From Deltaproteobacteria bacterium (lineage in GTDB: Bacteria > UBA10199 > GCA-002796325 > JACPFF01): a DNA stretch of 47,748 bases. A program made the position numbers and the translations under genes. Shown here piece after piece: positions 6,855 to 14,280 of the stretch; positions within the stretch are counted from its first letter, which is position 1; every line of letters begins with the position of its first letter. The notes below the pieces were generated by a model. It saw only the letters and a program-made list of their open reading frames with translations, had not been told where the DNA came from and did no database searches. The stretch lies in the NCBI GenBank assembly GCA_016210045.1, contig JACQUX010000037.1, forward strand, positions 1 through 47,748. The letters run 5' to 3'.

Positions 6855-9851
6855 TTACAACACCAACTGCACGGCCTTCGCGGCGGTCGGCGTAACGGCC
6901 GGGGTTTCCGGCGCCGGGGCCGGGGCCTCCGGGGTCACGGTCGGCGTTGCTGGTGCAACCGGCGCAGCGGGACCGGCCGGGGCCACGGTGGACGGCTCGT
7001 CCACGATAACCTCCGCTTCAGTCGATTCCGGAGCTGGCTCCGGCATCGTCACGGTCGCAGATTCTGCACCGTGCGAGACGTAAATGCCTTGATCGGTGGC
7101 GGCGGCATAGTGGACAGAGCCGTTGATCGACACCGCACCGAGGCTGTAGACCTTCGGGCGGGTGTCGCCGCTGCGCATCGATGCCGTAATATCGGCCGCA
7201 GTGGCGCCGCCGTCACGACTCAGATACGCGCCATCTTCCTGGCCGATCAACAGCGCACCGCTGGTGCTGTCGACGGCCAAGCTGTACACCGGCGTGCCGG
7301 TCGACGCGGTCTTCCAGGCCGAGGTCAGATCCATCGAACGCGACAGGATCTTGCCGCTCTTGGTCCCGGCATAGACGAGTTTGGTTTGCGGATCGACGGT
7401 CACGGTGTAGACGTCTTCGACTTGGCCGCTGAAATTCACCAAGTCATACGTCCCCATCTCACCGCCGTTGAAGTCTTCCCACGAATTCACTTCGCCACGT
7501 TGACGATTCACATACACGCCGCGTCCGGTGGCCGCAAACAGCAAGGCTTGGCCATCGATGTTCACCAGCTCGAGGTCATTCACCACCACACCGAACAACG
7601 TCTTGCCTGGCGTCAGCGTCGCGCCGGCGCGCATCACACCCTGCCAGCCGAATTCGACCTTGTCACGGTTTTGGCGATAGCGATCGAAGTCGTCCACATA
7701 CACGACGCCGTGATCGGTCGCGGCCAGGACTCGCTCCGCGCCTTCACCGGCATAGTCGATCACTAAGTCACACACTTGTTGCACGTTCACGAACGGTCCT
7801 TGATCGCCGCTGACGCCGACTTGCTTCGCGCCTTTGCAGCCTTCATGCTCGGCGACCCGGCTGCCCAATGTCCCCTTGGCGTCGACGATCGCAAACGGCG
7901 CGCCGACTTCCCACCCCGCGCCACCGTTGGACGAGACCAAGATCGCCCCATCCACTGCGGCGTAGGCCCGCTTGCCGTCATCCTTCTTGCTGTCGAACGC
8001 GAACGCATGCACGGTGAACGGTGAACCGAACAGGGTAAATCCCGCCGGGTTCATCTTCACGGACCCGGTCGTCGCAATCTTCGCAAAGCCCTTGCCGAAA
8101 TCGAAGTCAACGTTGAGCCAGCCGTCATCATCGGTATGCCGACCGATCGACAACGTCGTGTCGGCGGACTTCGCTTCGGCATCGTAACTAAACGCCTTCG
8201 AGGTCCCGGCCAATACGGTGTGGCTGGTCGGATCGATCCCGACGCCCACCCATGCCTTGCCTTTGCCGTAGCGCTCGCCCCAAGTCCGGACCTGCACGTT
8301 CACCGGATTGCTGATCGGCGCGGTCTGCCCGTCGGCAGTCACCGCCTCGACATAGTATCCACCGGCCATGGTCGGTTGGAAGTTCACGGTCGGTCCCGCG
8401 CTGCGGACCTCGGCAAACCCGCTCGGGCCCTTGACGATGATCTCTTTCGCATCGCCAGCCACGGTCAACGCGACTTGCTCGCCCGCAAACACATCAGTGC
8501 GATCAGCACTCACTTGGAGCGTCTGGACCACGCGCGCCTCGACCGTCACAGTGACTTGCGCGGATTGTTCCCCGCCAGTGCGTGGATCGGTCGCCTTCAA
8601 CGAATAGGTCGTCGTGGCCGCAACATCGACTTCGCAACTCCCGATCCCGTCTTGCGTGCTCGCGGCCACATCACACGCTGCCGGCTCGAGCGTCAACGTC
8701 GCATCGGTCGGCTTCACGGTCCACGAGAGCTTCACCTTCCCGGCGCCCTGGATCGTGTCGCTGCTCTTGTCGTTCACGCGGAAATCCACAATCAACTCTT
8801 CGGCCACGGTAACAGTCGTCTCCTGCGTGGCGATGTTGCCGCGGCTGTCGGTCACATTCAAGATGTACGTATACTGTCCGGCCCCGAGCGTCTGCTCGAC
8901 GGAACACGCGGCATAAATATCTGCTGCGTCGTAGCCGCTGGTCGTGGTCTCGGCCTCCGCCTCTGCATCTGCCTCGTCCGTGCCCGTTTCATCGCCCTCG
9001 GCGCCCGCCTCATCCGTCGGCGTCTCTTCCGGTGTCTCCGTCGGCGCAATCGGCTGTTCCGGTTGGATCACCGGCGGCTTCACCGGCGTCGCCGGCGCGG
9101 CGACCGGCATCGTTTCGGTGCTCGGCAGCGGCGCGGACAATGAGAGCTTCATCAACGACATCGCGGTCGGCGTCGTTTCGTCGATCACGACCGGCTCTTC
9201 CGTCACCGGCGTGAGCAACTCGTCACTATCGGCCAACGTTTCATCCGTCGGCACGGCCGGCTCCGTCGTCGCCAACTCGATCTTGCGACCCGTTTCCTTC
9301 TCGATAATTTCAACGACCGCATCGCGCGGGACGACTTGGAAACAGAGCTGCGTCGCTTCGCCGACTTTCACCAAATTGTTTTCGGCGGTCGATTTGAATT
9401 CCAAGATGGTCGCGACCGGGACTCGCTTCGCCACGGTGACTTGGACTTGTTTCGTCGTGGTCCCGTCTTTATTCGTCGCCGCGAGCGTGAATGTCACTAA
9501 GCCTTCGGTGTCGATCCGCTCGATCGTCTCGCTGCCGGTCGCCGGCACTTCGTGCGCCGCGATCACGTCGCTGCTGGCCGAGAGCTCGTTTTTGTCCGCT
9601 CCGGTCACTTCCCACGAGAGCGTCACGCCCGTGCCCGCCTCGATCGCAATCGCGTCGCCGACTTTGGTCGCATCGGCAACGCTTGCGACTTTGAACGAGA
9701 CTGCCGGCGGATTCTTGCTCGTCTCCGGCGCTTTGATCTCCGGCGCCGCTCCGTCGGAGCAGGCACTCAAGACCGCCGTCAGCGCAACGCCAAGCGCAGC
9801 GGCAATGCGCGACTTCGTGAAGAACCAGGACGTAGACGTTTTCATAAGCAC
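6855..9851 (-). CDS. Large lipoprotein with Ig-like repeats and C-terminal propeller-like domain
   Basis: 998 residues. N-terminal lipoprotein signal with lipobox (LSACS). The first half has several Ig/PKD-like beta modules, each with W/S-V-x-G/D type strands and TFTLAATN, YTYILNVTDS or TYSLKATDP ends. An acidic Thr/Glu/Pro-rich linker interrupts them at about 225-310. The second half looks like a BNR/sialidase-type propeller (VYAGTKSGKILSR, LLIGQEDGAYLSRDGG, YAAATDQGIYVSHG). The tail is Pro/Ala/Thr-rich. It starts at GTG (9851) or ATG (9845); AAGGAG lies just ahead of both. It follows the porin-like gene by 44 bp on the same strand, so the two are probably co-transcribed. A surface-exposed binding protein is my inference. 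Confidence 0.85.
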   Translation of the reverse strand: MLMKTSTSWFFTKSRIAAALGVALTAVLSACSDGAAPEIKAPETSKNPPAVSFKVASVADATKVGDAIAIEAGTGVTLSWEVTGADKNELSASSDVIAAHEVPATGSETIERIDTEGLVTFTLAATNKDGTTTKQVQVTVAKRVPVATILEFKSTAENNLVKVGEATQLCFQVVPRDAVVEIIEKETGRKIELATTEPAVPTDETLADSDELLTPVTEEPVVIDETTPTAMSLMKLSLSAPLPSTETMPVAAPATPVKPPVIQPEQPIAPTETPEETPTDEAGAEGDETGTDEADAEAEAETTTSGYDAADIYAACSVEQTLGAGQYTYILNVTDSRGNIATQETTVTVAEELIVDFRVNDKSSDTIQGAGKVKLSWTVKPTDATLTLEPAACDVAASTQDGIGSCEVDVAATTTYSLKATDPRTGGEQSAQVTVTVEARVVQTLQVSADRTDVFAGEQVALTVAGDAKEIIVKGPSGFAEVRSAGPTVNFQPTMAGGYYVEAVTADGQTAPISNPVNVQVRTWGERYGKGKAWVGVGIDPTSHTVLAGTSKAFSYDAEAKSADTTLSIGRHTDDDGWLNVDFDFGKGFAKIATTGSVKMNPAGFTLFGSPFTVHAFAFDSKKDDGKRAYAAVDGAILVSSNGGAGWEVGAPFAIVDAKGTLGSRVAEHEGCKGAKQVGVSGDQGPFVNVQQVCDLVIDYAGEGAERVLAATDHGVVYVDDFDRYRQNRDKVEFGWQGVMRAGATLTPGKTLFGVVVNDLELVNIDGQALLFAATGRGVYVNRQRGEVNSWEDFNGGEMGTYDLVNFSGQVEDVYTVTVDPQTKLVYAGTKSGKILSRSMDLTSAWKTASTGTPVYSLAVDSTSGALLIGQEDGAYLSRDGGATAADITASMRSGDTRPKVYSLGAVSINGSVHYAAATDQGIYVSHGAESATVTMPEPAPESTEAEVIVDEPSTVAPAGPAAPVAPATPTVTPEAPAPAPETPAVTPTAAKAVQLVL

Positions 9852-9895
9852 CTCATCTCCTTCTCATTGCATCGATGACCCACTGTCGTGCCTCA

Positions 9896-12115
9896 TTAAA
9901 ATTCGCCGGCATCTCGCCATGCACCCGGTTTCCGCACCGGATCGCTCCGCTGATCCCGCGTCGTACCGAAGCCGAGCTTCAGCAACCCACCAGCATAGAA
10001 GGTGTGCTTCATGCCCGCACCCTCCGTGTCATTCACGTACCGACGCACGCCTTCCCAACCGAGGTCGGCCGAGAATTCCAACGTGACTGCGGTGCTCAGT
10101 TCAATTTCTCCACCCACTTGGGCGGTGACACGATGGAGGTCAAAATTCGACGTAAGTGTGGTGGACGATCCCTCATCGAGAGCTTTGCACTGAGCAATTG
10201 GGATACCTTGGCAATCGACCGGATTGGTTGCATCCCCGGCCTGTAAGAGCGCGCCGGACCCTTGCAACCGCTTAAACGTGTAGCTCGGTCCGAAAGTGAT
10301 CGGACCTGTTTTAAAATGGGCCGGGCGCAGTGTCAAAATGAGGACCGACAGCGGCTCATACCGATCTTGAAACACCACTTTAGCCATCGGGACCCAAAGA
10401 TCGCCGACCTTGCCGGAAATTTTCCCACTAACTTGATGAATATTCCCTTCGGCATCGCCAGATTCATCGTCAGTGGATTCGATAAGATTTGCGTAGTTGA
10501 CGACCACAGTGAGCGCACCACCGATAAAGCTTAGTTCAATGCCGGCATTGATAGACGCCCCGGTGTAGTCGATCTCGCCATTCACATCCTCTTCCGACAA
10601 CTGATACGGGGCCCGCGCAAACAGCCCTTTGACCCCACCGGTAACCTTGAACCCAAACTCCTTTCCGGCGGTTTCATAACCCACATGGCCATTCAGAAAG
10701 ATCCCAGCCCACGGGTATTCCTCGACGTCATCAAGGAAAAGCCCACCACCCGCAGTCAATCCGCCCAGCTGGCCCTTGTTGCCCCACAAACTGGCGCGTA
10801 CCAACGCGGTCGAGAATTTGAAGTCTTGTCCGGGGTTCTGCGGTCCGACAAAAGTCCCGTAATCGGTCAATCCCATATTCTTACGGGCGTATGCCGTCGC
10901 AAGTGCGGCACCCACACCAAACATATCGTTGTACCGATAACTCAACGTGGCCTCGGCCTCGGCGGAAACCCCTCCGCCGTCCTTTATGCCCGTGCTGGTT
11001 GCGACACTCGTGGCACCCCCAACACAAATATCCCCATCTGTATCGCCGCACTTCCGCTGGCTGATCGTCACCGTGACGTCATCAACGCGCTCAAATCGCC
11101 GATCCCTAATCAGCGGCTCCACCTTATTCGCTGCGGCCCACTGCTTCAGCTTGACCGAGGTGTTGTGGAGGCGACTCAGATAGGCGACGGCTGCGGCTTC
11201 GGTCTTCACCGGATCGACATTACGACCCGCCATCACTTCAAACGACGCCCGCTCCCGCGACCGGAGGGAGGCGACCGTGTAGGCGTCGAACGACTTTGCA
11301 TCGGCCTCTGAAAACACCGTCGGATCCTTCAAGATCTCGTCGGCCTTGGCCTCGATCTTGGCCTGGTCGGTTTCGTTCAATAACCGCTGGCTGGCCATCG
11401 AGATCGCGACATCGGCCATCCGTCGGGCGGCGCCGATCGCGAAATCGACGAGGTCGGGGAGATAAATGCCCGTCAGGGCCTTGTTCGTCCGCATCGCGGT
11501 GGCGCGGTACTCCAAACGCAATTTTCCTTTGGTGGCCGTTCGGAATTCTTTGAGGAATGCGGCTTTCGCCTTGGCGTCTCCCCGATTCAGCGCGGCCAAC
11601 TTATCGACCAACCCCTTACGCTGGGACTCATTGAGAGCGGTATTTCTCGTCAGTAGGGTGTCGAGGAGCCGCTTGGCGTCCTCGGCGCCGGTGGCGGTAT
11701 CGATCGCCTTTTGCAGCACCATCTCGAACAGTTCCCCACCCAACTTGTCGATCCTGTCCGCGAGGGTGCGGAATTCGCCGTACTGTTGGCCGGTAAATCG
11801 CACTTCCGGCTTTGTTCCCTTGGCCGCCTGAAACACGACCACGTTTTTTTCATTCAACTTGGCAAAGATCTCGGCATCGCTCAGCCCGAAGTCGTTCTTC
11901 AACGCCACGATCAGCGAGCCGCTGAAGGTCTTCGTGTCCGGATGGTAATTAATGATCGCCCGCGCGTATTGCAGATGGTGCAGGATCAATCCCTGTGCCG
12001 GTTCCGCTGGGGAAGTATCAGTCGGTGTCGTTCCCGCCGGTGGCGGTGCCTCCGGCGGCGGTGCCGCGGCAAGAATGCGAGTGAGGGGGAGGAGTGAATC
12101 GATACGAGGACCCAT
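9896..12115 (-). CDS. Outer-membrane porin-like protein with helical N-terminal domain
   Basis: 739 residues. The N-terminal half (about 45-330) is mostly helical and charged, with no family I recognise. The C-terminal half alternates polar and hydrophobic/aromatic residues with Gly turns (LSYRYNDMFGVGAALATAYA, GGLTAGGGLFLDD, FLNGHVGYETAG, GFKVTGGVKGLFA) and ends in Phe, consistent with an outer-membrane beta-barrel. No convincing classical signal peptide is visible: MGPRIDSLLPLTRILAAAPP has only a short hydrophobic run followed by a Pro-rich linker, which is odd for a barrel protein. AAGGAG six nt before ATG fixes the start. It is first in a pair with the large lipoprotein. Confidence 0.75.
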   Translation of the reverse strand: MGPRIDSLLPLTRILAAAPPPEAPPPAGTTPTDTSPAEPAQGLILHHLQYARAIINYHPDTKTFSGSLIVALKNDFGLSDAEIFAKLNEKNVVVFQAAKGTKPEVRFTGQQYGEFRTLADRIDKLGGELFEMVLQKAIDTATGAEDAKRLLDTLLTRNTALNESQRKGLVDKLAALNRGDAKAKAAFLKEFRTATKGKLRLEYRATAMRTNKALTGIYLPDLVDFAIGAARRMADVAISMASQRLLNETDQAKIEAKADEILKDPTVFSEADAKSFDAYTVASLRSRERASFEVMAGRNVDPVKTEAAAVAYLSRLHNTSVKLKQWAAANKVEPLIRDRRFERVDDVTVTISQRKCGDTDGDICVGGATSVATSTGIKDGGGVSAEAEATLSYRYNDMFGVGAALATAYARKNMGLTDYGTFVGPQNPGQDFKFSTALVRASLWGNKGQLGGLTAGGGLFLDDVEEYPWAGIFLNGHVGYETAGKEFGFKVTGGVKGLFARAPYQLSEEDVNGEIDYTGASINAGIELSFIGGALTVVVNYANLIESTDDESGDAEGNIHQVSGKISGKVGDLWVPMAKVVFQDRYEPLSVLILTLRPAHFKTGPITFGPSYTFKRLQGSGALLQAGDATNPVDCQGIPIAQCKALDEGSSTTLTSNFDLHRVTAQVGGEIELSTAVTLEFSADLGWEGVRRYVNDTEGAGMKHTFYAGGLLKLGFGTTRDQRSDPVRKPGAWRDAGEF

Positions 12116-12178
12116 AGGGAACTCCTTTCTTCTTCTGCGACGAGTGCTAGATCAACTTTCTCTCTACGCCAGCCTCGC

Positions 12179-12206
12179 TATATAAAGGTAGGCGCTGCTT
12201 TGTCGA
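12179..12206 (-). promoter_or_regulatory. Candidate promoter of the porin-like/lipoprotein pair
   Basis: On the minus strand TCGACA (12206-12201) and TATATA (12184-12179) are separated by 16 bp, lying about 65-90 bp upstream of the ATG at 12115. This matches a sigma-70 type promoter imperfectly at -35 and well at -10. Confidence 0.4.
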
Positions 12207-12304
12207 CTGTACCAACCGCAGGGACTCTCCCTGCATGCTTTTGATCGGCATCCACGAATAAAAGTTGCGTACTATTTTTATTGGCGGTCCGACGACCAAA
12301 CGAA

Positions 12305-12334
12305 AGTCGAATAATTATCGGCGGTTATCCGACT
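12305..12334 (+). promoter_or_regulatory. Inverted repeat upstream of aminotransferase
   Basis: AGTCGAATAA (12305-12314) and TTATCCGACT (12325-12334) pair at 9 of 10 positions across a 10-nt loop, followed by A8. It could be an operator or a leader hairpin for the aminotransferase gene starting about 50 bp downstream. The same intergenic region also has a GCAGGGA-CTC-TCCCTGC hairpin at 12218-12234. Confidence 0.35.
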
Positions 12335-12384
12335 AAAAAAAATGCTATTTTTTCCGCACTTTGGCTGGTACAGCCCAACTCACT

Positions 12385-13767
12385 ATGAACCTGGAACAAA
12401 TTTTCTCCGACCACTTGGCGGAACAACACGACTTGTTCGCCAAGCACGTGAACGCGCAATTGGTGCGCGTATTACGCACCATCGGCTTCGACAAACAGTA
12501 CGTCCGCGCCCAAGGCGCGTATCTGTACGACCAACACGGCGCGCAATATCTCGACTGCCTCGCGGGTTACGGCGTCTTCAACATGGGCCGCAATCATCCG
12601 ACGATCAAAGCCGCACTGCACGACGCGCTCGATCGCGACTTGCCGAACATGGTGCAAATGGACGCGCCACTGCTCGCGGGCGTATTGGCCAAACGCCTGC
12701 TCGAAAAAATCGCCGTGCCGAACATCGACACCGTGTTTCTCACCAACTCCGGCACCGAGGCCGTCGAGGCCGCGCTGAAGTTCGTCCGCTGCGCCTCCGG
12801 CCGCGCACGGGTACTTTACTGTACGCAAGCGTTCCACGGTCTCTCGCACGGATCGCTGTCGTGCAACGGCGCCGCGGAGTTCCGCACCGGCTTCGAGCCG
12901 CTGCTCCCCGGCTGCGAGGCCGTCCGTTTCGGCGACTTGGCCGCATTGGAGGCCGCGCTCCGCGACGGCGATGTGGCGGCCTGGATCGTCGAACCGATCC
13001 AAGGCAAAGGCGTCCACTGCGCGCCGCCCGAGTACTTCAACGAAGCGATTCGTTTGTGCCATCGCTACGGCGCGTTGGTGATCGCCGACGAAGTGCAAAC
13101 CGGTCTCGGCCGCACCGGCAAATGGTTCGCGTTCCAATACTGGAATGAAGTCCCCGACCTGGTCTGTGTCGCGAAGGCCCTCTCCGGCGGTTTCATCCCG
13201 GTCGGCGCGGCGTGCTGTCCGCGGCGCGTCTACGACCGCGTCTTTAGTTCGATGGATCGCTGCGTCGTCCACTCCAACACGTTCGGACGCAACACGCTCG
13301 CGATGGTCGCGGGTCTCGCAGCGCTCGAAGTGATCGAAGACGAAGGCCTGATCGCCAACGCCGCGCGGCGCGGCGAACAGATCCTGAACGGGCTACGGGA
13401 AATGGCCACGCGTTACGAAATGGTGAAAGAAGTGCGCGGCCAAGGGTTAATGATCGGGATCGAATTCGGCAAACCGAAATCGCTGAAACTCCGCACCGGC
13501 TGGGAATTGGTCCAGCGGCTGAACAAAGGCCTGTTCGGCCAACTGATCGTCGTGCCGTTGCTGAGCAAACACCGCATCCTGGCCCAAGTCGCCGGCCACA
13601 ACACAATCATCAAACTCCTGCCGCCGCTCGTGTTGAGCGACGCCGATGTCGACTGGATCCTCACCGCGTTCGACGACGTGATCGCCGCCTGCCACCAATT
13701 CCCCGGCGCCGCCTGGGAAGTCGGCAAGGAATTGGCGAAGAAGGCCATCAATCAATCCCTTCCTTAA
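12385..13767 (+). CDS. Class III PLP aminotransferase (HpnO-like)
   Basis: 460 residues, fold type I, class III aminotransferase. NSGTEAVEAA (121-130) binds the cofactor phosphate, IADEVQTG places Asp235 near the pyridine nitrogen, and AKALSGG supplies the Schiff-base Lys264. The C-terminal HNTIIKLLPPLVLSDADVDW and the tail after it resemble hopanoid-biosynthesis aminotransferases (HpnO type, forming aminobacteriohopanetriol). The nearby HpnN-like exporter supports this, but acetylornithine/putrescine-type enzymes share the fold, so the substrate is inferred. I prefer ATG 12385; an in-frame TTG at 12361 would add eight residues. Neither has a good ribosome site. The downstream palindromic repeat begins directly at the stop codon. 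Confidence 0.8.
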   Translation: MNLEQIFSDHLAEQHDLFAKHVNAQLVRVLRTIGFDKQYVRAQGAYLYDQHGAQYLDCLAGYGVFNMGRNHPTIKAALHDALDRDLPNMVQMDAPLLAGVLAKRLLEKIAVPNIDTVFLTNSGTEAVEAALKFVRCASGRARVLYCTQAFHGLSHGSLSCNGAAEFRTGFEPLLPGCEAVRFGDLAALEAALRDGDVAAWIVEPIQGKGVHCAPPEYFNEAIRLCHRYGALVIADEVQTGLGRTGKWFAFQYWNEVPDLVCVAKALSGGFIPVGAACCPRRVYDRVFSSMDRCVVHSNTFGRNTLAMVAGLAALEVIEDEGLIANAARRGEQILNGLREMATRYEMVKEVRGQGLMIGIEFGKPKSLKLRTGWELVQRLNKGLFGQLIVVPLLSKHRILAQVAGHNTIIKLLPPLVLSDADVDWILTAFDDVIAACHQFPGAAWEVGKELAKKAINQSLP

Positions 13768-13879
13768 TCTCCCTCTCCCTTTGGGGAGAGGGCAGGCCGC
13801 CCGTCGTGGACGGTCGGGGTGAGGGGGAGAATTGCGTAACCCTCTCCCCCTTGGGGAGAGGGTTAGGTGAGGGGGAGGA
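13768..13879. repeat. GC-rich palindromic repeat, two tandem units
   Basis: Unit one (13768-13829) has CCCTCTCCC-TTT-GGGGAGAGGG and ends GGGGTGAGGGGGAG. Unit two (about 13840-13879) has CCCTCTCCCCCTTGGGGAGAGGG and ends GGTGAGGGGGAGG. They fill the gap between the aminotransferase and the DUF559 gene. The GGGGGAGGAG end of unit two is the ribosome site of the DUF559 gene. Confidence 0.85.
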
Positions 13880-13884
13880 GTTCA

Positions 13885-14241
13885 ATGCTCCGACCGCACA
13901 AAACCATACGGCGCAAACTTCGCTCCGCATCGACCCGACATGAACAGCAATTATGGAGTCAGTTACGAAGCCGACGCTTCAGCAAAGTGAAATTCCGCCG
14001 CCAACATGCAATCGGCCCGTATATTGTTGATTTCTTTTGTCCTGCATTGCAGTTAGTTATTGAACTGGATGGCGGGGGACACACAGAGACAACTCAGCAA
14101 GCACGAGACGAAACACGCGATACGTTTCTGACCAGTCACGGCTATCGCGTCGTGCGGATCTGGAATCGCCAGGTCGACGAGAATCTTGAAGGCGTCTTAA
14201 CTGCTCTGCTGGAACTTGTTCACAACTCCCCCTCACCCTAG
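13885..14241 (+). CDS. DUF559 / Vsr-like endonuclease-fold protein
   Basis: 118 residues, DUF559 family, related to very-short-patch-repair endonucleases (PD-(D/E)XK fold). Seen here: EQQLWSQLRSRRF, VKFRRQHAIGPYIVDFFCP and LVIELDGGGHTE supply the usual D-(E-x-D) acidic positions, then YRVVRIWN and a C-terminal helix. Length is normal for the family. The gene lies exactly between repeat copies: its ribosome site GGAGGAG is the end of the upstream repeat and its stop TAG is within the CACCCTAGCCC of the downstream repeat. ATG 13885 has the ribosome site at ideal spacing; an in-frame ATG at 13867 lies inside the repeat. Substrate and biological role of DUF559 proteins are not settled. Confidence 0.85.
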   Translation: MLRPHKTIRRKLRSASTRHEQQLWSQLRSRRFSKVKFRRQHAIGPYIVDFFCPALQLVIELDGGGHTETTQQARDETRDTFLTSHGYRVVRIWNRQVDENLEGVLTALLELVHNSPSP

Positions 14242-14264
14242 CCCTCTCCCCAAAGGGAGAGGGG
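14228..14264. repeat. GC-rich palindromic repeat, copy after DUF559
   Basis: CCCCCTCACCCTAGCCCTCT continues into CCCC-AAA-GGGAGAGGGG, essentially identical to the copy at 53-92. It contains the stop codon of the DUF559 gene and lies 17 nt ahead of the exporter ATG. Confidence 0.85.
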
Positions 14265-14280
14265 AAATGCAACCCTCCCT

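Noticed and set aside
8136-10086. Long plus-strand frames (335 and 380 codons) opposite the large lipoprotein
   Set aside because: They are antisense shadows of a GC-rich gene with clear lipoprotein features; their proteins are low complexity and lack a ribosome site.
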